A DNA stretch of 64,000 nt from Rhyacichthys aspro (Eukaryota > Chordata > Actinopteri > Gobiiformes > Rhyacichthyidae), in NCBI GenBank assembly GCA_036850595.1, contig CM072161.1, forward strand, positions 5,415,905-5,479,904, given 5' to 3'. The number at the start of each line of letters is the position of its first letter. Position 1 is the stretch's first letter. The notes under the pieces are model-generated. The model ran no database searches. It worked only from the letters and a program-made list of their open reading frames with translations, and was not told where the DNA came from. Below are positions 1 to 12,470 of the stretch, one piece after another. Position numbers and translations under genes: made by a program.

Positions 1-340
1 TAGTTTCAAAGCATTGTCTTGGCAAAAAACCTGTTGAATTAAGCAGAAACAGAAAAATAGGGAGAAAGTTTCTTAAGTTTCTCTTGGTTTTCATGCATTA
101 GCTCTGTCGTGAAGCCTCACAGGCACACTGCTCCCATTTGACTGATTGGGGTCACCGGGTTAAAACGTATGCACAGGCAGCGTAAAGCATACATTAACTG
201 ACACATGTTGTGATTGCACATCAGTTATGCAAACAGCTTGAAAAACGTCAGGATAATTTATTTGGACCATGTTATGTTCTAGTGTAGCGTCATTGCAAGG
301 TATTAAGAGGGTATGTGTATGCATAGCGAATGAGGCTGGC
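1..340. other. Non-coding stretch, nothing recognised
   Basis: No open frame with splice borders or a recognisable protein was seen on either strand. Composition is ordinary AT-rich fish intergenic sequence. Confidence 0.5.
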
Positions 341-344
341 TATA

Positions 345-540
345 AATATGGAATAACATCGATGATAATTACCCAAAGGTCATAAATCTTGATGTAGTCC
401 TCATTCCAACAGCCGGCATCGAGCTGTGTTGATTTCAGCAGCCTGATATTTCCATCATATTCTGTCTATCGGAGGATTATGGAAATATTACCCACCGATT
501 TGGTTACAAATGTCAATTATGATTGCAAACTGTTGTTTTT
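345..540. promoter_or_regulatory. Candidate conserved regulatory block with a short inverted repeat
   Basis: Balanced, low-repeat sequence between AT-rich flanks. It has a homeodomain-type core GATAATTA at 364-371 and a perfect 10-bp inverted repeat, ATATTTCCAT at 446-455 against ATGGAAATAT at 479-488, with a 23-nt spacer. This looks like a fish conserved non-coding element, but conservation cannot be shown from one sequence. Confidence 0.3.
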
Positions 541-2740
541 TTTGTTTTTTTTGCAAGATGCAGAAATGTGTGTATCTGATTATGGTTTCTAAATCACGGA
601 GAGATGTCAGACTGATTGGCATGCACATAATCAGAATGCAAAGAAACACTGCTGATTAGATCGATAGTTGAAGGAATGCTAAAGTCTGAGACACAGGTGA
701 ATGATTAAAAGTGTTCTTCGGAAAGTTTGTGCAGCGTGTTTCATTTTTTACTCAGTGCTACAAATAATAGGTGTTTGCACATGGTGATTTTGAAATATAA
801 GCACAGAGTTTGTGTATTATATTATGTACTCTTCAATGTGGCTAGAAGCTTGACTGTACAGCAAACAGTTTAAGGGCCTGTGATTCCTCGTCAAATCAGC
901 ATCCTCTGCACTGACATTATTTAAATGCATAAAAAAAAGATAAATTAAAGATTAAATTAATTTAAAAAAAAATAAAAATTTGCATTCTTGCTCCAACTGC
1001 TAATGGTAAACAATACACCAGCCAACATCCTCATTTTGTGTTCTTAGTTTGCGCTCTTAAATAATGAAGAGAAAATGAATGAATAAAAGGTCACTTTATT
1101 GGGGGTTTTACTGGAGACTTTACGCTTACTCTCTGGGATCATGAATAATTTCAAAATGTTAGCAATATTACCAGTCAGATTGTTGGTTCCCAGAGAAAGT
1201 TTCCTCGTCAGACTTGAGCAAAACAATCAGACAGTGTCAGACTCTGCAGTGACATCAATTTGTACAGAGCTAGATTACAGTGTAGGAACAAGAAATGAGT
1301 TGTTTTTGAAAGAAGGGAAATTTAGAGCCTGAAGCACCACTGCTCTGAGTAGAGTCTAAAAAAAACAGTGTGGATTGCTCTGATGTTTTGTTTACTTCAC
1401 TTTATGCACACTTTCTGCTCTTCTTCGTTATAAATAATGATCCATTTAACGTTTTACATGGAATAGAGAAAATGCCTCTACGTCCTTTATTTGTCATTGT
1501 CTCAGTTTCAAAATATTTATGGAGCGTACAACAAACTACAAAGGATTTTAAAATATTCCCCATTAAATGTTACCCTTCAGATCATCAGACTTTTCATAGA
1601 GCTGTTGTACTGAAAAAACTGCAGTCATTTGATAACACACTCTGGAATGTTGATGTAGATGTTCTGAACTTTCAGTTAATACTAAAGTTGCTTACCACAA
1701 CCATAGTTGTATAGTTAGTTATATGTTATATACATATATTGGCTGTTGGAGCCAGTGTCGCTGCCTTCCTTGACTGGACCAATGGACGGTATATCAATGA
1801 CTGAACCATTCAGCAAACTGAGGAAGTAAACAAGCAGTGTTAGGTCAAGCTGCATTTTGCACTTGTCTCACAAAAAGAAGATGCCAGAGTCCTGTGCAGC
1901 TCCAACCAGCCAACAGTCCAAACTAAACCAAAGAATTACATTTCACAAGTAAGATTTTCTATTTAATTGTACTTTTGTTTGACCATAACAACATTATTTG
2001 GTTGTGCAGTTGTAAAACCATGTAAACATTACAGTGCATTTGATCTAAAAAACAAGCGTGCCCTCTCTCCTTGTATTTGTCTATGTTTAGGTCCTACCCA
2101 TTCGATCCAAAATGGCTGTGACACTGACATATTAGGGTAACGGGCCAAAGCAGCCAATGCGGCGTCTGTGACCACTATGGCCCAGATCTCCAAATCTGCC
2201 AAAATGCAGTTGTGGTTTCAAATATAGTGTGTGCCATTCACTCATTAATCATGTGAATAACAGTGTATGCCTATGTAAAGCTGCCAACTGTTTCTAAATG
2301 AAGATTTAGAATGAGTCCGAGCTGAGTGACCTTATTAAGTGCAGCTAATGCTGTTACAACTTTACATATACCTGTTCCTAAAGTTGGAAAAGACCCAGTT
2401 TTCCTCAGAAGCAGGCTTGGTATTCAGGCTTCTGGTTGGGGCACTATCATTTACATATCGCAAGTAAAAGATGTAAATACATTATGTTAACTGAAAGCAT
2501 ATGGCTAATTTGCATAAACTAACACGTCAATATCTATTTATGCTTATGGCAATTTCCTGCCACTTCCCTAAATCCAGGCATATTATAACTATCTTTCTGT
2601 GCTGATAATTAGTGTTTTTTTGCATCTGCAGAGTCACCTCAGACATTTTTGAGCTGCTCTGAGCACTAATAGCAGCATTAGCCTTCAGACCCTGTATAGT
2701 GTAGTGGTTACGGCATGGAAATGAAACGTTTCTGTTAAAT
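541..2740. other. Non-coding stretch with short chance open frames
   Basis: Contains T and A tracts (about 533-552, 930-975). The longest open frame (1370-1714, plus) has no domain, is rich in Leu, Phe and Val as expected from AT-rich DNA, and lacks splice context. No repeat family was recognised. Confidence 0.5.
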
Positions 2741-4100
2741 ATCAGTTTTGTGATATTGCTATTTTTGAACTTGTTTAAAATAATCTTTCACAAAACTCAA
2801 ATTATTCATTCATTTTTATTTTTTTCATTCAATTTGAATTTATTCAGTTTTGAAATTGGATTTTTTTCTACTTCTACTTCCCTGTATTTGGTGTTGTATG
2901 GGTTTGTTGTTTTATGGTCATCAGACATAAACTAAAATAGTTAGATTGCATGTACAATCCAGCCGACCGTCAGAACACCTTAGAAATTCATTTCTGCCAA
3001 ATACTGGCTTGGATAAGACTGAGGTCTGAGATCTGAGCCTAAGCATGAGCAGAGTGTGCTCTGTGGTACATACGCATCAGCAGGAGAAAAGATGGCTCAT
3101 TGAATTTATCTTGGTTTATTATGCCTTGGTTGGTTTATCCAGAATATACACCCTTTTGCCTTGTTTGCAGCTGTTGAATAAAATCATTAATATTAAACAT
3201 CAAACCCAAGGTTTATTTCTCTGCTCTGTGTGGTCAGTGTTTTGCTTTTAGATTAAATAATGATGGTGTCTTGGTGTGAGCCCTGTCTACACCCCCACAC
3301 ATGCCTCTTTACCCAGAATACCTCCTGCATAGACTGCGTGCCAGATTAGCTCTAAGTGTGTATGCATGCTGATATGTGGTTAGTTTTTGTCCAAAGATTT
3401 CACCAACCAAAACATACGAAAATAGATATAAGACATGCAACACAAGAGTGGAATCATGGCAGCAGGGGATGGATTTTATAAAACTGTCAAGTTTTTTCTT
3501 ACCTTAACACAGACAGCTTCTCTCAAGACCAAAACAAAAGCTAATCTTACGGGGATCACTGTAAGAAATTCTCCTTGTAGTGAGAAGCCTGCTGCTGCCT
3601 TCTGCCCGTCGCCCCAGTTTTTTGTGGAGTGGGAAAAAGGCCATTTGAACCATCTTTGGGCTGTAAGGCAGAGACACCGTGCAGCAGCCTTGACAGTGGT
3701 CCAGTGCAACACATCTCCGTCAAGGCCAGGACTACTCCCAAATGTCAACAGTTTGACTGGACCAAATAAATAAATTATCACACAGAAATCATTAAAGTGT
3801 GAAGTGACACCAGGTGGAGAAAAGAAGGGAAACGTTCCTTAAGGATAAACAAACAAAGGCTGAAGATTGCGGGTGCAGGAGAAATCCATACATCTGGCTG
3901 GGCAGGCAAGTGCCCCCAGGATCAGGTTTTACTTATGCTGCATTTCACTACAGCCCTGTCTAATGTGATACATCTAGTGCACAATGTAGAGTGATACCAG
4001 CGGCTGTGCTGCTGTCTGTAGACAATGCACTAAGTACTTACTTTAATGTATTTCTTTTTTTTTTTTTTATTGCATTTTTATCATTTTATCATATTTGACT
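2741..4100. other. Non-coding stretch with overlapping open frames at 3435-3781
   Basis: Both strands are open across about 3435-3781, which is moderately GC-rich. Neither product has a recognisable domain or composition, and no matching splice pair was found. A T tract ends near 4069. An unrecognised exon or regulatory block at 3435-3781 cannot be excluded. Confidence 0.4.
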
Positions 4101-4123
4101 GTTTTATCACCTAATAGCATAAT

Positions 4124-4580
4124 CTAATCATCTGTGAAAAAATAAACCTTGAGGCAACATCTAGGCTTTCTTATCAAGGATTTTAATTGATAAAAAAATT
4201 TGGCACATACCGGTGGTTTTAACCAATCACATTCTCGCATAGAATGGGGTGTCGAAATCAGGACACAGATCTACACCACTTTTCAACATTGAATCTACCT
4301 AATAGTCAACCGCAAATACAGTGAAAGACTATTTCAGCACTGGATATGTCTACATACACAAAAAGAGAGAAATCACATAGTGTGTAAAATGTAACATGAA
4401 TAAATATTAGCAATGCATTCTTGTGATGTGGGGTGGTATTGTCAAATGATGAACTCAGCTAGAGTTTTAAGGTAAGCTATAAACTGTGGTTTTATGACAT
4501 TTTTATTTTTTGTGTGATATTGTTAGGGAGAGATGGGTGGGTTGGCCCAGTGACAGAAAGAATGGGCTTTTAAAGTGCAG
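4124..4580 (+). repeat. Interspersed repeat, window family A, copy 1
   Basis: First of four same-orientation copies of a degenerate repeat. Ordered landmarks shared with the copies near 8.5, 49.4 and 62.1 kb are: a CATCTGTGAAAA box, GGATTTTAAT near 4179, CCAATCACAT near 4225, TTTCAGCACTGGATATGTCT near 4332, and the AGGTAAGCTATAAAC box near 4470 shared with the 49-kb copy. Class unknown; probably an old non-autonomous DNA element. Ends are approximate. Confidence 0.5.
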
Positions 4581-4980
4581 CTTTAAGCTCCTGTCATATA
4601 GTGTAACTCTGGAAATGAAAAAATCATTTGTCAGTTTTAAATTGGTGCTTGTGAGACACAATCAAAGACCAATCTGAGGGTCAGACTTTGGCTAATCGTG
4701 GAGAAGGTTGCTACAGTGGCAGCCTCAATGAAATAGCTGCAGTATAATACCCCTTCATAGTGTTTAGCTAAACAGACCTATGCTATCAAGAACATCACTG
4801 ACCTTTAGCTCGCTCACATATGCTGTTGTATTTTTTCCAAACTACACTTTTTATTCAATCCAGCGATTATATTATATATATAATATATATATAGGAGTCT
4901 TTAGCTTCTTTTACCCCAAGTCTATTTCAAACAAGAGGCTCTTTTTTGCCATATGAACTCTGTCATCATTGACTGCAACA
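4581..4980. other. Non-coding stretch with an AT dinucleotide tract
   Basis: Holds an alternating AT tract at about 4868-4893 that can fold on itself. Nothing else recognised. Confidence 0.5.
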
Positions 4981-5217
4981 CTTTGGTTTTTAAGTCTTGC
5001 CGCTGCTGATAAAGGTCAGCTTTTACTTTAGGAAATCGACTATGAATTGTAATTTATAGTTCCTTGTGTATCGGACTAACAATTTAGGCTTAAACATTCT
5101 GCACACTAAATCTTGCCGCCTAGTCCTGATGAATGGAATAAAAATCCAATTAAATGCAATTCTTAAAGGTATCCAGCCGTTTTAGGTTTAGGTTTCACGA
5201 ATAATCAAACACATTCC
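4981..5217 (+). repeat. Source copy of a 237-bp local duplication
   Basis: This segment recurs at 6517-6753 in the same orientation with no gaps and about five substitutions. There is no duplicated flank at this copy, whereas the second copy is bordered by 24-bp direct repeats, so this one is taken as the template. It encodes nothing recognisable and lacks terminal inverted repeats or a tail. Confidence 0.9.
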
Positions 5218-6037
5218 ATATTAAACATTTGGGAAGCTGCATATATCCTGTTACCTCAGCAGATAACTTCACAAGATGGTTCACTGACATGTAAAATGCA
5301 TTCAGTAGTTTCCCATCAGACCATGCACCCACTGTCACTGACACACACGACACCAGAAGATGGAGTTGACACACAGCCAGGGAAGCAATGTATTTCTGTC
5401 CTGGAAATTCAAGCTTGATTTCACATTTATAGAGGGCAAAGGGAACCGCAATATCAATATGCAGCGCAACCTCCACTTGTCAGCAAAACGCCGCTGTCTG
5501 CATCCAAAGCCCTCTAACTCGTCCGGCTAAACTTGAACACTTGCTGGTCATGTTTCCGATCTCGCACGCTAGCAGACTGCACACGCTATTGTGTTTAGAT
5601 ATATACATATTCATAGTTCTCACACACCTCCACCTCCAGGGCAAAACAAAAGCTCTGTTTCTCACAGTGTAATGTTGTTCAGTCAGAAACACTGAGCAAC
5701 AAGGAGACATAGCTTCAGGGTTGTTCAGGGACATGCACTAGCGCTCTCTAGTCATTCGTGCTCCATTAGTAGTGCTTTCATGAAGGTTTTTCATTTGCAT
5801 TTAGCATAAGGAAGTGTTTATGTAAACCAGAGAGTGTATATTGAGTGTCAGGTGAGGTTATTTTCTTTCGTTGACCTTTCTGAGTGCAACTGCAGTACAA
5901 CAAGCCCTATCTCCTTTTTTTTATCCCTAAAGGAGATGAAAAAAAAAATACACATTGCCAATAATGATCACAGGAATAGTTCATGCCTTTTTATGGCCTT
6001 GCTTTGTGTATGTTTTTATACATTTTTTATTAAATAT
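5218..6037. other. Non-coding stretch, no gene recognised
   Basis: Open frames on the minus strand (5195-5476, 5480-5734) have no recognisable domain and no splice context. The block is a little more GC-rich than its surroundings, so a weakly conserved regulatory or exonic piece is possible. Confidence 0.4.
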
Positions 6038-6201
6038 TGTAGTAATTAAGTGGTGCACGGTAGCAGAGTGGTTAGTGCCCCTGCTTCACAGCAAGAAGGT
6101 CATGAGTTCGAATCCCAAAGCTGCTGGGATAGACTCCAGCCACCCGCGACCCCACGAGTGGGATAAGCGGTAGAAGATGAATGAATGAATGTAGTAATTA
6201 A
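6038..6201 (+). mobile_element. tRNA-derived SINE with intact target-site duplication
   Basis: The 5' part resembles a tRNA gene: A-box-like TAGCAGAGTGG at 6061-6071 and B-box-like GAGTTCGAATCC at 6104-6115, the internal RNA polymerase III promoter pattern. It ends in a GATAAGCGG-type body and an (ATGA)n tail (about 6171-6189). A perfect 12-bp direct repeat TGTAGTAATTAA flanks it at 6038-6049 and 6190-6201, as expected for target-primed retrotransposition. It is a SINE rather than a tRNA gene because the region after the B-box does not pair into an acceptor stem and a simple-repeat tail follows. Confidence 0.85.
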
Positions 6202-6494
6202 AAACAGATACATAATCCATTGTGATGACAAGAGATGCAATTTCAGGTTTTAAAAATAGAACAGTTTGACCTCAATTGGCATAAAATATCTTATCCTCAT
6301 TAGGCCAGTCATTATGCATTCTATGTCTGTTGTGGAAATAGCGCATGGTTCAATGGACAGAAGTCACATGATCTTTTGTGGCTTTCCACCTCCAGTTTTG
6401 CCTCTGACTTAGGTGACATTACAGTATTTTTTGCTATCAGTTTATGCTCCACGTTTGTGAAAAGGAAAAGCGAATAATGAGTATAAAGTCAGAT
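6202..6494. other. Non-coding stretch, nothing recognised
   Basis: Short unique-looking AT-rich stretch between the SINE and the copied insertion. Confidence 0.5.
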
Positions 6495-6777
6495 AAAGTA
6501 TGCTGATTCACATCAACTTTGGTTTTTAAGTCTTGCCGCTGCTGATAAAGGTCAGCTTTTGCTTTAGGAAATCAACTATGAATTGTCATTTATAGTTCCT
6601 TGTGTATTGGACTAACAATTTAGGCTTAAACATTCTGCACACTAAATCTTGCCACCTAGTCCTGATGAATGGAATAAAAATCCAATTAAATGCAATTCTT
6701 AAAGGTATCCAGCCGTTTTAGGTTTAGGTTTCACGAATAATCAAACACATTCCAAAGTATGCTGATTCACATCAACT
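6495..6777 (+). repeat. Inserted copy of the 237-bp segment, flanked by 24-bp direct repeats
   Basis: Bases 6517-6753 repeat 4981-5217 at about 98% identity. The copy sits between perfect 24-bp direct repeats (6495-6518 and 6754-6777, starting AAAGTATGCTGATTCACATC). This is an insertion that duplicated its target, but without a poly-A tail, terminal inverted repeats or coding capacity. The first bases of the copy overlap the end of the left repeat (CT), a short microhomology. Confidence 0.92.
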
Positions 6778-8440
6778 CACGTTGCTTTTAAAGTGTTGTC
6801 CTTGCTGTGTACAGTGAGAAATATAGCTGGTAATAAAGAGGTTGATGTGAGCTGAACGGGAGAAAGAAATAATGCACTTCTTATCTTTTCATTTTCTGTT
6901 TTGAGTTCTGACAGCGGGAGAACAATGTTGCTCCTCTTCACTCTTATTACAGCAGCGCAGCAGCCTCTGACTGAATGTAGAATGGGAAGAGAAAAAGCCC
7001 GTCTCCTAAAATGTGTCATTTGTCCAAACTGTAAAGAGGAATATCAACTTTCAGATTAAGACACTAGAAGCATGCCACGATTACACTTTTTTTTTTCTAT
7101 TCTGTGACAACTGATGACACTTTTGGGAAAGCTTGTGGTATTATGACAATAAAAACAAGGTTAATGGTTAAGCAGAACAAAATACACGGTAAAGGTTAGG
7201 GAATGGTAATGGTGTTGTGTAATACCAAAGAATATTTCAAAAAATCGTCTTAGAGTCAGTATTTGTAAAAGAGTGGACAGATTTAGACAGATCAGATGAT
7301 GTCAACATGATATATTATAATCTGCAAGACAAGACAATTTCGAATCCCTTAGACACACATTTTACTAAACATTCTGGAGAGGCATCATATTTGAGTTGAA
7401 GGAATATATAAGAACTAGAACACTTTTTTATTTTTGTCGGTCCTTCCATTCATCCATGAAAAACTATTTTATATTTATTTTTGTGATATTCTCCTATAAA
7501 CCACCAGTCTCAGCCTTGTGCCCCATTTATGCTCTACCAACAATAGCGTAGCTAGACAAGCTTTTGTCTTTTTTTTTTTTTTTTTTTTTACATAATCCTC
7601 CATCTCTCCTCTGCAGCACAATAAAGACAGGACCACTTCACACTCTTCATGCCAGTATTGTATCTTATGGAAGGGAAAAAGCCGGTATGAAGTGAGCAAT
7701 ACTCCTGTAGGAATGTGACATTGGAAGACACACAAAGTATGCTGCGTATATTGTTATTTTAAAACAGAACGCTAGCAGTTTTCTAATGAGCGTAGTCTCT
7801 CATATCACCCCATGTTCATATTAAAAACACAGCAGACCAGCAGGTGCAGCGGTGATATGACTCCTCTGAATATCAATGCTCTGATGCTATCGGCCTTATT
7901 TGACATGAGCTCATCAGTGTATGAAATCATAGATCCAGATGGAAGCAAGCCTGCCAGCTGACCTAATATTACATTTGGTCCGTTCCTCATTCAAATAGAA
8001 GCTGTGCCTTTAAACCACAATGCAGTGGCCCCCGATATGGTTGACTTCCACTTTAATATCAGAAGCCTTTGCACTCAAATGGAAGCAATGATATCCTTAA
8101 GTGAGCACGATGAACATTCTCTCAGCTCGTTCCACTTCTTCACTTAATGTGCTTTCCACACTGGACTTTGTAATTGTAGAGACAAAAAAAGAACAGTTTT
8201 AGTAACACTGTGGAGCTGGAAGCAAAATAATTCAGATCACAGTTATGTAAGGATCTGTTTGAAGTACTTTACAAAAGAAACACACGTACCTAGTCGTGAA
8301 TCATGAAACCAAATATAGATTATGTTTTATGCATCACTGCTCATCACTTTCGGCTTTTTTTTTTAGCTAGTTTTGGGTTGCTTTAAATTGTTAAAAAATA
8401 TTCTTTTGACTTTTCAACTTCAAATGTGTGAATTATATGT
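6778..8440. other. Non-coding stretch with poly-T tract
   Basis: A T tract of about 20 bases lies near 7569-7590. Open frames such as 7475-7735 (minus) include the translated tract and are not credible. Bases about 7800-8000 are balanced in composition but carry no recognised feature. Confidence 0.45.
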
Positions 8441-8805
8441 AATATATGCCATCTGATGTTTATTATAAGGGATTTTAATAGATGAGAACCTCTAGCCAGG
8501 CACGGGAAGCCTTGGCCAATCACATGCTTGCAAAATATCACATGCTCAAAAAAGCAGCGCTCTCATTGGTCTACACTGGCTTGTTATGTGACGTTCCAGG
8601 TTATTTTCAGCACTGAATATGTCTGTTAACACATTGAAACAGCTCAAAAAAGAAAAGCATCCACAGAGAAAAGGGATACTCTTTAGTTTGATCAAATTTA
8701 TTCATATTTTTTGGTGGAAAAATGTATTAGTTTTTTGTTTTTTTTAATAAAAGAGAGAAAGGAGAGGTCTGTAAGCTGCAAAAAGGATATTGGAGCTTTA
8801 AGGAA
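8441..8805 (+). repeat. Interspersed repeat, window family A, copy 2
   Basis: Shares ordered boxes with the copies at 4.1, 49.4 and 62.1 kb: GGATTTTAAT (about 8470), GGCCAATCACATGC (about 8514), TTTTCAGCACTGAATATGTC (about 8605), CAGCTCAAAAAAG (about 8640) and AATAAAAGAGAG (about 8747). Closest to the 62-kb copy. No coding potential; class unknown. Confidence 0.6.
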
Positions 8806-11180
8806 GAGGTCACCGTTGTCCTCATAACGTCTGGTGGATTGACTGTCTTCACTTTCTTGCGTTGGCCGAGCACGTCACCGGCATTGGTCAGTGGGGAGAC
8901 AGTACTGATAGGAGATGACCTAGTTTGGTAGAGGACTGCTGCACACAATGTACTTAGAAGTATAGAAATTCAGGATCTATGAAAATCACAGTAATATCAG
9001 TCACATTTAGCTTGCTGTTTGAGAGCTCTGCGTATCTCTGAGCATGGTGACAAATATGCAGTATGCATGTCACCAGTAGGATTGTGGTTATGTTTTAATA
9101 GTCGTCATTGCACATCATAGCACTCTCACAACTCATAGTTTCGCAGTTAAATGAATCTATATAATGGCACTGCCACAATCACAAAATAAATCGTCTTGTA
9201 AGTTGCGTTAATGCTGCTGATGAGTGCAATTTGTGATATCGCTGCTGTGCCCCTTCAGGAAGCAGATAAGTGACACATTTTACATGGTTGGACATAGGCA
9301 AGTATGTAAATAAATATGCATGGATTGATGAAAAGATATCTCCATCCTTTCTTCTAGAACTCTGAAGCTCTCCTAACTGTGTTCTCCTCTGCCCTGGTTA
9401 GATAAACTATTGTATATTGCCTATGTTTAAAGTCAGACAGATCAAAATGCAGCTTCAAAGTTACAAAACATAAGGATTTTTCAGCAGACCATAGCAAGCA
9501 CCTGCATATGTGATGGTCTGGAGGAGCATCAGTGATCACAGCATGGGCTACTAGACACAGACCATGGTGTGACCTTGTGTCAAGTTCATTACTCGGAGAC
9601 ATTTTGGGATTTTAGAGACATATGCTGCCATCAAGTCTCTCTTACACAGATATTTCTACACATACTGTACATACTGCATGCATCTGACTGGTCTGTAGTG
9701 TTGGTTATGTACAAAACATCAAAAAAATCATCATTAAATCTTTATGAAACACAGTGTAAAAAAACATACTGAGCATTTTGTAGATTTAGTTTAGCTCTAA
9801 CAAACAACTGAACTATAGAGCAATTTAAGTTTCATGATATGCATCCAAAGCAAACCAGTTAATGCTGTGATATAATGGCAAGAGTAAAGCCCTCTTTGAG
9901 CTACACTGTCCTTTAGAACAGACTTGACTTTATTATGCACAGAAATGGTCAAAAAAAGACTGAAAAAGGATGTATTTGAACAGGATTGGGATAAGACTGG
10001 TTTTGAATCCCAAATCTTGCTCTACTTTGATAAATACAAAATGTATCTCAAAGTTCTGATTAAAAAGTTCACACCTGGTTATGGCTAGAAAAAAAAAAAA
10101 CTCCCAGCTTGGAGGTTGCTAACAATATGACAAAGTGTTAATTTGGTCTAAACCTATTTTGTTAAGAAGAGTATTATATAACCACTAACACAAAAGATTG
10201 CAGGGTTGAAGCTGCTGTGGCTTTTGCTGTTTAAAAAGGAGAAATGGAAGGTTTTAAAGAAGGGATTTTAACATTTGTTACCTGCAGTCCCATCTCTTTT
10301 AAAAAGTAAAACTGATACAATACATCAAATAGACAATGGAGCAGTTCGACTTATATGTGAGGATGAGGTTGATTATCCAAAGCTTAAATATATGCTGAAC
10401 ATTCTTATTGTTTAAAATCCTTAACACTAAAGCCATGACACCTCTTAAGCTCTATTTTTTTTACCCCAGATCATGCTTATTACAATATACCGTCAGGTGA
10501 TTAAACAATTTTCTTCACCTGAAACCACGCTGCATAACTTTTAGCCAGTAGAGGGCACCGACCTCTGCACAGACTCTGTGTTACAACAGCGCCGTCATTT
10601 TAGACACGTCATTATTTTTTTGAAAGGATGCCATCCAAACCTGCAAGTTTGGAAAAAAAAAAGTCTTCTGAAATGGTAGGGTCATTTTAGTATTTTGTAC
10701 AAATACAACTCTGCTAAGGTCCAGTGTTTTGGCCTATTTCTTCTCTCTCTATTTGAGCCATAAACAGTGTCACTCTGGTAATGTCTGCACATCCCGGCAA
10801 CAGGAATTATATACTTTTTATATGAGGGGTTTCTGTCCAGCTGAGGGTACTGTGTCAGTAAGATGCATGATTCTTCTGCTCTCATGTCTAAGAAACATTA
10901 AATAATTACAAGAATATACATTTTGGTCACGCAGGGTGTCTTTAAAGAAAAAAAATGCATTCTTCACATTGAAAACCTCATGAAACAATTGCAGCTCTAG
11001 TGTAATTACATCTTTATTAACAAAGGACTTGGTTTAATGTCCCATCCCCTGCCTTAACCTGCCTTCTTTATATTGATAAAACCCCTTAATCTTTAAACTT
11101 GGTCTGACCCAACATGCTGGATAGTGACAGAGCACCAGGTTAACACTGGACTCTATGTCTATGTTGTGCATGCACTCACT
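8806..11180. other. Non-coding stretch, no gene recognised
   Basis: Several homopolymer runs (about 10089-10100, 10650-10661) and short open frames without domains. No repeat family was recognised with confidence. Confidence 0.45.
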
Positions 11181-12260
11181 CATTCATAGATGAACACACC
11201 CAGTCACACACAAGTGTAAAGCACCTGGATGAGTAGGTAATATCCACAGCACTATTTCACGGTCATTATCAGCGCTGAATTTTATTTGCACGTAATTAGC
11301 CCACAAGACAGTCGTCAGCCTTTTAAAAAGCTCACAGATTCCTAGTTTAAACAGATTATTCCTGTGTCCACAGCAGAAGTGCAAGAGAGCGGAATAGTGT
11401 GGAATCCAGGTTTCCAGTGCTATTAAATGAATCAACAGTGGGGCGGGGGCAGAGAGCGAACAGAAAGAAAAGAGGCAGGGGGAAGACGGAATACAATTCT
11501 GCGCTGAGTGACACTTCAATTAGCCCGCTGTCCTCCACGGCTCTAATAGTCAGAGGGTGAACGATGCGGCGACAAGGCAGGTCATTAAAACATCTTTAAA
11601 ACTCCTAAGGTTTACTCAAGGCCAGTGATTAAAGATCTGTTCCCTGACAGGTTGCCAGACCTCGTTCCCTTCTCCCCCAAGAAATAAAAGCAATTTCATT
11701 CTAATAACAAAGGCCAAGTGATTGCACACATAACAAAAAGGGAAAAGGAAGGTGTGGGGGCAGCGAGATGCCAGAGCGTATTTGAAGCTGGGTAGAAAAA
11801 GCCACTTCCACTCTGCCCCTATGCTCCCCACACGCCTCTTATCATTTAGTTATCATAGAGCAAAGACGTCTTGATTAACTACATTATGTCTCTAGGTGCG
11901 CGCAAGTGAGATTACATTTGTATTCAGCGTAGCCTTTTTCTGCTCCTCAGCTGAGCATAAAAAACGATTTCTTCACAGTAAAATATGACAGAAGTGGCAG
12001 GGGAGGTATCTGGAGAGAACACGGCCGCATTGTCCTCATTAGCACAACTGGAAGGTTGTTAACAATGTGGCTAATTAAGGGCAACTACGCAGGAGGAACT
12101 GTGTCAAAGCGTGGAGGAGTGTGTGTGGAAAGTTTGGACCACATCAAGACTTAATAAAAAGGGATGATTTGCAGCCACCAGGACAAAAGCCTGCAGGGTT
12201 AGTGTTCCAGGGGAGAGTGCTGTACTAAAGTGTGTAAAAGGATGGTTTTAGGTTTTCAAA
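11181..12260. promoter_or_regulatory. Candidate conserved regulatory cluster
   Basis: About 1 kb with balanced composition and few homopolymers. It holds homeodomain-type cores GTAATTAGCC (11292-11301) and CTAATTAAGG (12071-12080), plus an E-box CAGCTG inside CTCAGCTGAGC near 11947. Short minus-strand open frames (11184-11831) give no recognisable product. The density and clean texture resemble clustered developmental enhancers; no alignment supports this here. Confidence 0.35.
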
Positions 12261-12470
12261 TATGCGACTGTGGTAGTGCTTGGAATGTTTGTGAAGATTG
12301 GAGCATGCAAACCTTGGACATTGTCAAGTAATTTGGAAAAAGTAATGACAAATTCCAGAAGGAGAATAGCAGCCACCAAACCTCCAGAAAATACTGAAAG
12401 CACGCACCTCAAACAAACAATAAATGTACATTATGACATTGAAAGGTAAAACCAAAAGATTAAAACTGGA

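Noticed and set aside
446..488. Possible microRNA hairpin from the 10-bp inverted repeat
   Set aside because: Arms are far too short and the spacer does not pair; better seen as paired protein-binding motifs.
1370..1714. 114-codon plus-strand open frame
   Set aside because: No domain, AT-driven composition, no splice context or neighbouring exons.
3435..3781. Opposed open frames of about 100 codons on both strands
   Set aside because: Neither product is recognisable and no phase-matched splice pair was found; listed only as a possible block.
6050..6125. Possible tRNA gene
   Set aside because: A and B boxes are present but the downstream part does not form an acceptor stem and it continues into a SINE body with simple-repeat tail and target duplication.
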